Assembly (NCBI GenBank): GCA_027924585.1 | Contig: BSBM01001138.1 | Location: 12,209,001-12,273,000, forward strand | Source: Larix kaempferi | Taxonomy: Eukaryota; Streptophyta; Pinopsida; Pinales; Pinaceae | DNA length: 64,000 nt | Direction: 5' to 3' | Shown: positions 47,340 through 58,554 of the stretch, one piece after another | How the letters are laid out: the number at the start of each line of letters is the position of its first letter | Numbering within the stretch: the stretch's first letter is position 1 | The notes under the pieces: model-generated | What the model saw: only the letters and a program-made list of their open reading frames with translations | Databases searched by the model: none | Told to the model about the DNA's origin: nothing | Position numbers and translations under genes: made by a program

Positions 47340-47740
47340 TCATGGTAAGGAGGGTCTCGGGGCCTTGACATAGTCAAGGGAGGAAAACAAAGGCCTTATA
47401 CCATAAATAGATCCCCAAGGCTCATTGACCATGAACATCATCACATCAAACCACAACATATACACTTTTAAGGTGATCTTTGGCCTCCAAGTGGAATATG
47501 GGTAACAATATGAGGTCTTATGCACTAGGGATGGGTCTTAAGGCATTAGCCATGGTAAGGGAGGAAACTATGCCATTAGGCCCTACATGAATGCTTTAGA
47601 TATCAAGGGCCATAAACAATGCCATAAAACAACATAACGTATCCTTTACGAGATCGTTATCCTTCGAGTGAGATATATGTATTGTTACAATGTTTTGTGC
47701 ATCAAGGATGGGTATCGAGGCCTTAGCAAAATGGGTTCCC
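47340..47740. repeat. Roughly 180-bp degenerate tandem repeat next to the integrase remnant
   Basis: The phrases GGGTCTCGGGGCCTTGACAT, GGGTCTTAAGGCATTAGCCA and GGGTATCGAGGCCTTAGCAA recur about 180 bp apart, with partly similar sequence between them. The same array is present at 56250-56650 in the second copy. Confidence 0.5.
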
Positions 47741-47817
47741 TTAAAAAATGGTGGTACGATACATCTTTCCATACTTCATAAAAAATGTCACCATTTATGG
47801 CACTTTATGGCTATCAT

Positions 47818-48428
47818 ATTGCTTCCATCATTTCATCCTTGCAAGAGAAAGCTAAGGTTCAAGTAGTGGAGGGTCACACAGAGCACCAATAAGAGGTTCT
47901 CAACCTATTGATAAATAACTTGGCTATAATAGGATGAAACAACCAGCAGATCAACATCATTGAGAAAATAAATTTGAAGTGGGGGATTGGTTATTTTTGA
48001 GGTTGTACAACGATACAAACATATGTCCTTCAAGCATCAAAAGGACACTAAATTAGCATGCAAGTACTATTGTCCATATAAGGTGTTGCAGACGATTGGA
48101 AGTATGCCTTAGAAATTCGAATTGTCTCCATCTTCACGTGTACATCCAATCAATGTTTCTTGACTAGAAAAGGTAATTGGTGACACGATCCAAGTCCAGA
48201 CTATTTTACTAGAGATTGGTGAAGTAGGGAAATTGATACTAAAACCTGGAATAATCATTGACACAAGGATCAAACAATTGCCAAATCAAGCAATTATTGA
48301 GTACCTCATCAATACTAGCAGAAGAACTTGCCAATAGAAGAGGCGACATGGGAAGATGATTTCTTCATGCATAAACATTCAAAGTTAATCAAGTTTCAAG
48401 GACAACGCTCCTTTCAAGGTGAGGGACA
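47818..48428 (+). pseudogene. C-terminal integrase with chromodomain-like end, copy 1
   Basis: This is the 3' end of a Ty3/gypsy chromovirus pol. It reads KAKVQVVEGHTEHQ, then GDWLF-type and CPYKVLQTIGSM blocks, then PSSRVHPIN and PIEEATWEDDFFMHKHSKLI, a chromodomain-like tail, and ends just before the LTR. In intact relatives this tail guides integration to particular chromatin. Everything upstream (gag, protease, RT and the integrase core) is absent. Stops and frameshifts are present. Confidence 0.75.
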
Positions 48429-48572
48429 TGTTAAGACAAATATATTGTGGGATTACATTTCTATTATTATAGTAGATTGTCTTTATTGGTTGGCTAGGAC
48501 TTTCATTGTAATTCTATGGTCGGCTAGAATTATAATTGTACCCTTTGTCTCCTATCTATATATATATATGTC

Positions 48573-48608
<36 letters not shown>

Positions 48609-48697
48609 GTTTCCCCTCAAAGAGGATTCCTATTCATCTCTTTATTTCATTCTCAAGGCATTGGGTTACTCTTTATATTTTTATGCTATTTTGAGAA
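48429..48697 (+). repeat. LTR of the chromovirus remnant, copy a
   Basis: It starts TGTTAAGACAAATATATTG right after GGTGAGGGACA, a weak polypurine tract. It contains a TA/TG/AG compound microsatellite (48557-48608) and ends near TATTTTGAGA. TTTGGTGCC follows, a decayed relative of the ATTTGGTATCAGAGC primer-site region. The same unit occurs at 57343-57740. Confidence 0.55.
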
Positions 48698-49237
48698 TTT
48701 GGTGCCAAATGGTACAAATGACATACCCCATTTATTTTCAAAAACATCCAATGAATATATAGTGTACTCATATGAAGAACACTCTTCATAATCTATGTCT
48801 AAACACAACCAATACATTTTACCTTTATAGAAGATTGGGACCCTAGGAGGTGTAAGCTTGCCATAAGGAAAATCTATTTTCCTCCACACCTTGTCAAGGC
48901 TACTACAAATATATAATTTTGAGTGCATTTTATTATAAATATGCCTCAAATCCATCCATTCATATTCTTTATCATTGACCTTTGTTAATAGTGAAAATAA
49001 ACCCCAATCACCAACCCATACAGACTCTATATAATTGAATGCCTTTATAAATGGATTCACTACAAAATAATTGGCTATATGTGAATTTTCATAGGTAAAG
49101 ATAACAAAAGCATGGATCCAACTATGTAGTCAATTGTGTATTTGGAATTTAAGAATGACACACCAAATCGATATATGTGCCCTTTTTCATTTAGGTATGC
49201 ACCAATGAAGCAACTCTCTTCATTATTTGATATGGAA
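48686..49237 (-). pseudogene. Captured F-box-associated (kelch-like) domain fragment, copy 1, antisense
   Basis: The minus-strand frame reads NPFIKAFNYIESVWVGDWGL, then SKLYICSSLDKVWRKIDFPY and PIFYKGKMYWLCLDIDYEEC, and IYSLDVFENKWG. This order (NPF-KAF, a strand with W, YKG-MYWL, LDVFENKW) is typical of the C-terminal domain of plant F-box proteins, which recruit substrates to SCF ubiquitin ligases. The F-box itself is absent. It ends at a stop beside the LTR border. The better copy at 57729-58270 shows ESCFIGAYLNEKGHIY upstream. The domain call is from memory of the family pattern. Confidence 0.55.
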
Positions 49238-49886
49238 AAAAGAAAAATTAATCATTATTTGAAGATTAATTGCATTCATAAAGGAAAAAAGGGTTTATAA
49301 AACAAACATCCCATCATCTACATATTGTTACAAACTATAGCAATGCAAACAATGGAATCCAAACAAATATAATCTCAATAATATGAAATGACAAAAACAT
49401 CCATATCATTGGATTCATATCCATTTTAGTAAAAAGTCATAAGAAACAAAAACAAACAGGTTGATGCACAATCATGTGCTCCTTTAAGGACACTTTAATT
49501 GCCACATAAATCTTAAAAAACAGGGAACCTCTGGCTTCAAGAGGCAATTAGAGGTACTTGCATAATGAATTTTATGACAATGTAAAAAGACAATATGTAG
49601 GAAATCGAATAAGCTTTCAGAATATATAAATTTTACTTTTTGAAATTTTGTGTAGTTGTTTCTAAAAAAAATTTCTAAAATCGGTTTGGTTTTTTTTTTT
49701 TTTTTTTATTGGCCCAGCACAATATAACATATATGTCTATGCGCGTGCATCACTATGTGAACCAAATGCTAGTATTTTTGCATAGAATTTTGTACATATG
49801 TAGAGGACATCTTGTACTAGTGCAAAACTATTTTTCCAAAATTATTCATGGTGTTTTCATTTTTTATGATTTTTTGAAGTTAGACA

Positions 49887-49888
<2 letters not shown>

Positions 49889-49940
<52 letters not shown>

Positions 49941-50130
49941 GCGCGCGCGCGCACACACAACTACTCCCTTGCTACCCCCTCCCCGTCTTTCACTACCACT
50001 CTCGCTCTTTTTCCCACCTCCCCCTCTCGCTTTCTCTCTCCCCCCTCTCTCTCTCATTATATCCCCCCCATCTCTCTCTCTCTCTCCCCCTCTCTCTCTC
50101 ATTATTTGCCAATCTCTCTCTCTCTCTGAC
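49889..50130. repeat. Compound microsatellite (CT, CA, GC) and pyrimidine-rich block, copy 1
   Basis: (TC)n from 49891, then (AC)n, a short (GC)n run at 49941-49952 and further CT-rich sequence. The sister block is at 60958-61320. Open frames on either strand are artefacts of the simple sequence. Confidence 0.9.
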
Positions 50131-50136
50131 TATTTG

Positions 50137-51532
50137 TGTCATATCCCGAGTTTGACCCCATTGCATTAAAATGTAAATGATGTAATATTGTTATAAAATC
50201 ATGGTGAGGAGCTCAAGGCCAAGGCCCCACCATCGATTTAGTGATGCATATGGTTTGCGTGCTAGCCAAGAACACTGGAATTTCAAATGTCATGTAAATA
50301 TGCATTTTAATAAAATACCCACAACTAGCTATGCAATGCAACAAGAGATTGGGGCATGATTTTACAAGAAATTGGGAGGGAAACATTCAAACCCTTGGAT
50401 CCAATCAAGTCAAGCCAAGTGTCAATGAGAGAACCCATAAAACCCTCAACTACCCATGTTGACTTTTGTACCCAATCATTCATTTCTCCCAAGAGTTGGT
50501 TGAGGTAGTTAATGCTTGGGGAATGGGAGGTATGGCTGTCCAAATTCGAGTATGGGCAAGCCACCCTGCATAGAAAATCGTGTTTGGCTTCTTGGGCAAG
50601 AAAAGAGCCATGAATTGCTCCCCGAGCCATTATCCATGAACCAGTTTATCTCTCTCACGAGTTCGGAGCTGGCTGGGCGTTTTTCCCCATCGAAATTATG
50701 TGCTTTCCTTCATTCTCAGCTGGGATAAGGGTGTTTTTGTGTTATATACCAGTGGGGAAGAAGGGAAATCGAATTGGGGGTTCTATAGAGACCGTTTTGG
50801 CTGCTGAATGCTTAGATATTTGGGGGAGAAATCGTTTTCCTCCTTGTGAATGTTTTTCCCCATCCCACAATCCGTTTTTGGCTTGAAATGATTTGGGGAA
50901 AACCCATGGCCATCTTGTTTGTAAATCCCATTGTTAAAAAACGCGTATCCATGCCCAATGATTGAGTTTTTCTATGTGTAGGTAGAGTATGTTGGGGTAT
51001 GGGTTATGGGTATCCATTGCTTTGGCATGAGCTTGAGTGCAAGCACCCAGAAATGAAGAGGGTTCAAATTTAGCCTGATAAACCCAGCTGTGGACTGGCT
51101 TGGCTTAGATGCAATGTTTGTTTGGTTGTTCCTGAGCTTGAATGTCCCCTTTTCCTTGTAGAAATCATGCCCAGCTCAGGGGTGGTCTCAGAGTGCTGAA
51201 AGAATACAGGCTGGGCAGAGACCTATGGTTGGGTGGAACGTGTGCAGCGACATAGCTAGTTGTTGGAACAACATTACATCAAAATGAGTACTATTTATGT
51301 GTATTAAACTCTGCATGTTATTTCATTATTGACTGTTATGTTTAGGAAGAGCAATGCATGTTGGATATGCATGTAGTGGATCCTGCTTATGTTGTGTTTA
51401 TTTGAGTTATACACCTGCACATGTGTTTTTATTCATATGAATTTGATGAAATGGGATGAGTTTTTGTAAGAGCCCTAGAATTTGGCATCATGTTCCCTAC
51501 CTTGAATTGGATCCACTGGAGGGGACGTGACA
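50137..51532. mobile_element. Probable solo LTR, 1,396 bp
   Basis: Absent from the sister block near 61270, it starts TGTCATATCCCGAG and ends GAGGGGACGTGACA, with the inverted termini TGTCA and TGACA typical of LTRs. It interrupts the simple-repeat block, which resumes after it with a C-run and CT repeats. No matching 5-bp target duplication is seen (ATTTG before, ATCCC after), perhaps because the target was a simple repeat. No coding region is present; orientation cannot be decided. Confidence 0.6.
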
Positions 51533-51717
51533 ATCCCCCCCCCCCCCCCTCTCTCTCTCTCAATATGTTTATAAAAAATCCAAAATCAAATAATTTAAAA
51601 ATAGAATTTTAATTTTGTCATTTTGTTTTTTTATCTGTTACTTCAATGTTGTCGGGCTACATTCACCAAGAGAAATGTCAACATCTACTATTCCGGATAA
51701 TTAAAGTATGGTCAAAA

Positions 51718-53890
51718 TTACATAATCTACTCAATCATTACATAGTCACTTACAAGAATTGAGCCTATTTGGGGAGAGTAACAATCATTCCCCAATCACC
51801 CAAACTATATCCAATGAACTATCTTTGTCACTATGTTTCAAAACTATAAAATCATTTTAACTTTAATAATTTAATTTAAAGAATAAAAATAACTTGAGGA
51901 AGAGAAATGAATCTTCGAAATTAAGCTCTTAAGTTCCGATTATATTCATTCAAAAAACATTTATTATTTTGAAATTAAAAAAGAAAGATCTATAAAAGTT
52001 TAGAAACTTCAAATATATATTATTTAATAAAAACAAAATCGTGAGAATTTTATTTTATTTTTGAATATAATATTTTAACTTCTTAATTTCTAATTACTTA
52101 ATGCATTCAAAATATATGAACCTTTTGAGTAAGACTATGAAGATAATAACACACTTTGATGATAATACACATGGAAACTCATAACAAAAAGAAGAGTTGG
52201 TTTTGATTGAAAAGAAGAAGAGTTCATGTGAATTTCCGAATAAGCAAATTTAGTGTTTTGTTTATAAATAAAACCACAGCTGGCTTAGATGCATTTATCA
52301 TATCATATTTAATGATTAATTAATAATCAAGTAGTATGATTTGAATAGCTATGAGAAAATAAAAACTAATAGATATGGAAAGATAGTTTAATTGTAATTA
52401 AAGTATTAAATTATAAAACAATATAAGATGTAGACCACGTTGCCTACAAGCGAGCATATATTTCAATATAGCAGATACATGGATAATATATGTAAGAGGC
52501 AAAAAGAGAAAAAAAGATTAACGACGGTTTTCTAAGAGAAAAAGGGATAAAATAAGATTGGGTTACAGAGAAAAATTATATGAAAGGGTTTTTAAATAAT
52601 ATAAATTGGAAATTAAAAATAAGTTGGGTCTTTAGTGGTGGAGTTGTGGTATCAAGAGGTTTTTATTAAAGTATGGTATTATGGCTCAAGGTTTGGTATT
52701 GAATGTTGATTTATAATCCACAATAGTTTATATAAGAACATCTCTTTGTTTGAATATTTATGAGAAAGTTGTACACTATGATGTTTCTCTATACACTAAA
52801 ATAACAATTTACAAAAACATACCTAATTTTCTATACAAGTGCTCCTTTTCTATAACTTTTATGCACAACAAGTATCTCTTCTTTGTGAGTTTCCTCTGAC
52901 AGTGAGCATCCTTGTTGGTAAGCCTCCCTCATCTCATAGTTTATTATTCTTCTTCTATCAACATAGATCCTATAATATTGCAATAGTTCAATATATGTCA
53001 TTATCATTTGGGGATGGATATGCTTTGACTTGTAACAATGTTTAGGTTCATGTTATCTACATTCATTCCAGGTATGTTTAATTGTAGTACTAGCAGTAGC
53101 ATCCATTAACTTTTTAACATGTCAATTGTTCATCCATAACAGAGAGTCGCTTAAGTTATCTTTGCACCCATTTGTTTGAAGAATATGTGGCAAACATAGG
53201 TTAACATACTACACATGTTAATACATGGTAGGGATAGTTTAATAAAGGGAAGACACAAGTTAATACAAGATCAACATAGATTACATTACCATGGTAATCC
53301 TTCATTAACAAGCAACCAACATTTACCCAATGAAATGCCATCCATAGATCATTTTAGACAAACATGAAGAAGGAAAAAGTGCCCTCAATCGTTAATCAAG
53401 TATTAAATGTGTTAGAAATTCAAATAGGACACCTATAAACATAATAATGCAGCTCTTTGATGGGTAGTTCTATAAAGGAGTAAATTAAACATTTTGTGAT
53501 TTGTTGTTTTCCAGTTATTTTTGTCAGAATTCGACAATAAGATTTGTGTTGAAAGTGCGATTTTCATTGTTCAAATTGCAATTTTGATTGTACGAATGGA
53601 TTCAACACCTTCAAATACCCTTAGGCACCTCAATTATGGAGGTCAACAATAGAATGTTTAGCTTCTTTCCTTAAAAAAAAGTTACCAACTTGTCGTATGT
53701 CATCTTTCATCTGAAGAATACCACTTCTCATCTCATGGGAGATTATTATTATGTTAATGACGTTCTTGACTGATTCTAGAAGCTCCCATTGAAATGTTAA
53801 TGGAGGTAATGTGTTTGATCACCTTAGAACATACAAACATTAAGGGTTTTGAGAAATTTATATACAAACGAAAATTTTGTGACAATTAAG
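51718..53890. repeat. Repeat X, second copy
   Basis: It matches 45130-47310 along its length, with many single-base differences and small indels. It ends at GTGACAATTA, where the first copy continues TTGGCATG; here that continuation is found only at 56221, after a 2,330-bp extra segment. Confidence 0.8.
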
Positions 53891-56220
53891 CAAGCTTAAA
53901 CAATTAAAGATGTATAAATGAACGGCCATATCATAAATATAGTATTTACGTCAGTCTTTACGTCACTCTATTCGATGCTTCTTCACGAGCAAGTTTGGAA
54001 TTTCATTTCATCTTTGCCCTTCAAGCTAAATTTTTTTGACGTTTGAACTTTAATCTTCCTCGTCACTTAACGTTTTGTTGAAAAAATTACCCTTCAATAA
54101 AACTACCTTCGGTTAAATTGTTTTTTTCTTAAAACGCAACCAAAAGCCATTCTCCACACATGGGATCTCATGTTCAACGTTTAGAGCCTATTTCACGCCC
54201 ACAGTGTTCTACTTGGCTTCAATAGTGGCCCCACACAGCTTTGTTATGCAGGTCGGGACATGGAGAGATACACCGATAGATCAAGATGACTTAAAATAAT
54301 AAACAATTATTGCTTTGCGAGGATATTTTTCTTTCTAGCCTCCGAATATAACTATTTTGGCACTTTTTAATTGTTATAAAAGAGAGATTTTTTACTGAAA
54401 ACTAAAACAAATAAGGTAAAAACATAAAAAAGCTTTTATTCGATTTCACTATAGTTGCAGTTACAAGATTATTTTCAACTTGACTGTATTTGTAAGCCAC
54501 TACAAAAAATACTCAAATGCTTTAATTTAATACCATTTAAACTAAATAATTGACTGACCTCCCTGTCGATCCAAATGTTTTGGTGTAGAGTGTCAAAGCT
54601 TGAGTACTGTCCTTTGAGGGCACAGCCATACAAATGCATAAGCTATATGAGTTTACATCCTCGCCTTCAGTCACCTGCAACATATCATGCCATTCCTTGG
54701 ATGCATGGTCATGATCAGCACAGCAAGTATGGTACCCATTGCTAAGAGGCTCATGTTGATTCACTCACCCACCCATTTCCATTTGAGAATTTAACCACAT
54801 TAATTATAAAGCTAATTAACTCGACCTTCCACTAGGTCATGAAGATTCCAAGCAATACGACTCGGTTTTAGCTTTAGCCGAGATTGCTGAAAGCTCAGCT
54901 CAGAGCATTTTTCTGTTATGAAACTGGACCATGCAAGGAAAGGAACCCCCATATGGCGATAAATTAAATCTTGCCTGGTTTTAGGTCTGTTATCTGCTGC
55001 AGACAAAAACACACACTTGGAGGTTGCCCGGTGTTGCCGTGCAGATGACCATGACTGTGATCGTAAACATGTAGCAGAAGAGGAAATCGAGGGGAGAATG
55101 TGGCGGGCCTACGATATTGGGGGTGAGGGACGTAATATCGGACGAGGTACTCGTCATTTCCATGTGACGCTACGCACTGTTGTAGGCATTGCCAAGCCTC
55201 TCAGAACGCATAACATTCGAAGACTGTCTGCTGCTTTGTATGTTTTCAAGCGCACAAAGGACATGAACCCCCAACGTGGAAAATGATTAGGAATAGAATG
55301 AAACTCGATATCAAGTGCTTTGCTCGTCTTCATAGAGTAGTATTAGTATTCTAAGGCGCTGCTTCTGCAATGCCTAATTATTGTAAGGTTCGCAATCACA
55401 TGGGTAGGTGATTCACATTTAATGTGAAGCGACTATTTGGGAAGGTACTAACTATGAAGGGTTCATGTTAAAGCAAAAGGGGTCTGCTCGTTGGTCCATC
55501 ACGGTTACCATCACATTACCTCTATGTTATTAACACCTTACTAACCAAAAATAATCACGTTTTATAAAAAAAATTGAACATCAAAAATACGTTATTGCTA
55601 ATTACTTGCCCGTTTAACTCGACGGCTTGGCAAAAGTTTTGGCCGTAAATAACGGGCAAAATGCCCTATGACGGGAAAAATGCCTGTCAAATTCCAACCC
55701 TGTTCACGAGGTGACAACACCACATTACATTCAGCATATTGACGTCATTAACGTATTGAAAAAATTTCGTGATGACGTAACATTACATTCATCATATTGA
55801 CGTTATGGAAGACATTTCCTGACGACGTCACATTACATTCACCATGTTAACATCACTAACTTATTGAAAACATTTCCTGGGTGGTACATTGGACTATTAA
55901 GATTCAACATGATGACATCACATTTCATGCAGCAGAGAGACTTCATCAAAATCATTTAAAATGTCTTCAAATTAGTTAAGCTATCTATACCGTAGGATCA
56001 TTATAAACAATTAAGATCAAAGTATTATAACCCAAGTTCAAATTTGGTCAAGTTATTGTAGCTAGCATTTATATTAATAATTTATTTATTATTATAAAGA
56101 TAATTAATCCATTATTATTTTTACCATTATCTTTATTCATAACAATAGTCTTCATGTTGGAAGAATGTTTCATTAGATGGTAAAATCTCTTCTCCCTCTT
56201 TAACTTTTTAAAGTGGATCA
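53891..56220. other. 2,330-bp segment present only in the second copy; possible decayed host exons
   Basis: The junctions are exact relative to the first copy (CAATTA | TTGGC), but I find no target duplication or terminal inverted repeat. Part of it (54500-55290) is less AT-rich than its surroundings and has frames on both strands. On the minus strand, TTGCAG before VTEGEDVNSYSLC could be an acceptor, and a frame with FLSAADNRPKTRQDLIYRHM lies at 54812-55012. On plus, 55017-55286 opens MEVARCCRADDHDCDRKHVA. None is recognised. It may be captured host DNA or the ancestral sequence lost from the other copy. Confidence 0.35.
55711..55880. repeat. Short tandem repeat rich in TGACGTCA-like motifs
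   Basis: Three units of about 50-60 bp contain CACATTACATTCA(G/C)CAT, then TGACGTCATTAA-like or TGACGTTATG text and GAAAACATTTCCTG. The palindrome TGACGTCA and the variants GATGACGTAA and GACGACGTCA are bZIP-type binding motifs by sequence; any regulatory role is unknown. Confidence 0.6.
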
Positions 56221-57342
56221 TTGGCATGCACACACAATTAAGAGTTTTTCATGGTTGGGAGGAGTCTTAGGGCCTTGACATAGTCAAGGGAGGAAAACAA
56301 AGGCCTTACACCATAAATAGATCTCCAGGCCTTATCAACCATGAATATAATCACATCAAACCACAACATATATCCTTTTAAGGTGATCTTTGGCCTCCAA
56401 GTGGAATATGGGTAACAATATGAGGTCTTACGCACTAGGGATGGGTATTAAGGCATTGGCCATGGCAAGGGAGGAAATTATGCCATTAGGCCCTACATGA
56501 ATGCTTTAGATATCAAGGGCCATAAACAATGCCACAAAACCACATAACGTATCCTTTACGAGATCGTTATCCTTCGAGTGAGATATATGTATTGTTACAA
56601 TGTTTTGTGCATCAAGGATGGGTATCGAGGCCTTAGAAAAATGGGTTCCCTTACAAAATGGTAGTACAATACATCTTTCCATACTTCATAAAAAATGTCA
56701 CCATTGATGGCACTTTATGGCTATCATCTTGCTTCCATCATTTCATCCTTGCAAGAGAAAGCTAAGGTTCAAGTAGTGGAGGGTCACACAGAGCACCAAT
56801 AAGAGGTTCTCAACCTATTGATAGATAACTTGGCTATAATAGGATGAAACAGCAAGATCAACATCATTGAGAAAATAAATTTGAAGCGGGGGATTGGTTA
56901 TTTTTGAGGTTATACAACCATACAAACATATGTCCTTCAAGCAACAAAAGAAGGACACTAAATTAACATGCAAGTACTCATTGTCCCTATAAGGTGTTGC
57001 AGACAATTGGAAGTATGGCTTAGAAATTCGAATTGTCTCCATCTTCACGTGTACATCCAATCTTCCATGTTTCTTTCCTAGAAAAGGTAATTGGTGACAA
57101 GATCCAAGTCCAGACTATTTTACTAGAGATTGGTGAAGAAGGGAAAATGATACTAAAAGATGGAACAATCATTGACACAAGGATCAAACAATTGCCAAAT
57201 CAAGCAATTATTGAGTACCTCGTCAATACTAGCAGAAGAAATTGCCAATAGAAGAGGTGGCATGGGAAGATGATTTCTTCATGCAGAAACATTCAAAGTT
57301 AATAAAGTTTCAAGGACAACGCTCCTTTCAAGGTGAGGGACA
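56221..57342 (+). pseudogene. Integrase C-terminal and chromodomain-like remnant, copy 2
   Basis: The first 430 bp repeats the roughly 180-bp tandem array. From about 56740 the integrase end is readable: EKAKVQVVEGHTEHQ, CPYKVLQTIGSMA, SPSSRVHPIFHVSFLEKVIG, DKIQVQTILLEIGEEGKMIL, RIKQLPNQAIIEYLV and PIEEVAWEDDFFMQKHSKLI. The phrase HPIFHVSFLEKVIGDK and the WEDDFF chromodomain-type end are hallmarks of plant chromovirus integrases. This copy is better preserved than 47818-48428. The rest of pol is missing. Confidence 0.8.
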
Positions 57343-57464
57343 TGTTAAGACAAATATATTGTGGGATTGCATTTCTATTATTATAGTAGATTGTATTTAT
57401 TGGTTGGCTAGGGCTTTCATTGAAATTGTATGGTTGGCTAGAATTATATTTGTACCCTTTGTCT

Positions 57465-57501
<37 letters not shown>

Positions 57502-57532
57502 ATGGCTAGAATTATATTTGTACCCTTTGTCT

Positions 57533-57584
<52 letters not shown>

Positions 57585-57740
57585 AAGGAAACTTAGTTTT
57601 ATGATCATATGCTCTTGTCTTTTGCATTTGATACATTGTATAAAGAGGTCGTCCCTTGAAGAGGCTTCTTATTCATCTCTTTATTTCATTCTCAAGGCAT
57701 TGGGTTACTCTTTCTTTATATTTTTATGCTATTTTGAGAA
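57343..57740 (+). repeat. LTR of the chromovirus remnant, copy b
   Basis: It starts TGTTAAGACAAATATATTG and contains two long TA microsatellites (about 57465-57500 and 57534-57580). It ends at the same TATTTTGAGAATTTGG border as copy a. The phrase GGTTGGCTAGAATTATATTT is duplicated around the first TA run, pointing to slippage or unequal exchange at the microsatellite. Confidence 0.55.
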
Positions 57741-58270
57741 TTTGGTGCCAAATGGTACAAATGACATACCCCATTTATTTTCAAAAACATCCAACCAATA
57801 TATAGTGTACTCATATAAAGAACACTCTTCATAATCTATCTCTAAACACAACCAATACATTTTACCTTTATAGAAGATTGGGACCCTAGGAGGTGTACTC
57901 TTGCCATAAGGAAAATTTGTTTTCCTCCACACCTTGTCAAGGCTACTACAAATATATAATTTTGAGTGCATTTTATTATAAATATGCCTCAAATCCATCC
58001 ACTCATATTCTGTATCATCGACCTTTGTTAATATTGAAAATAAATCCCAATCACCAACCCATACAGACTCTATATAATTGAATGCCTTTATAAATGGATT
58101 CACTACAAAATAATTGGCTATATGTGAATTTTCAACCGGTAAAGTTAACAAAAGCATGGATCCAACTACGTAGTCAATTGTGTATTTGGAATTTAAGAAT
58201 GACACACCAAAACAATATATGTGCCCTTTTTCATTTAGGTATGCACCAATGAAGCAACTCTCTTCATTAT
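57729..58270 (-). pseudogene. Captured F-box-associated (kelch-like) domain fragment, copy 2, antisense
   Basis: This is the longer copy, about 175 codons without a stop. It reads ESCFIGAYLNEKGHIYCFGV, SFLNSKYTIDYVVGS, VVNPFIKAFNYIESVW, then HSKLYICSSLDKVWRKTNFP, VPIFYKGKMYWLCLEIDYEE and YWLDVFENKWGMSFVPFG before a stop at the LTR border. The F-box N-terminal domain is not present. It lies antisense to the LTR element, in the place where gag would start. Whether it ever made protein is unknown. Confidence 0.6.
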
Positions 58271-58554
58271 TTGATATGGAAAAAATAAAAATTAATCATG
58301 ATTTGAAGATTAATTGCATTCATAAAGGAAAAAAGGGTTCATAAAACAACATCCCATCATTTACATATTGTTATAAACTATATCTATGCAAACAATGGAA
58401 TCCAAACAAATATCATCTCAATAATAGGAAATGACAAAAACATCCATATCATTGGATTCATATCCGTTTTAGTAAAAAGTCATAAGAAACAAAAACAAAC
58501 AGGTTGATGCACAATCATGTGCTCCTTTAAAGACACTTTAGTTGCCACATAAAT

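Noticed and set aside
49709-50169. Frames with Ser-Leu and Thr-His runs (also at 60894-61352)
   Set aside because: They are translations of CT and CA microsatellites.
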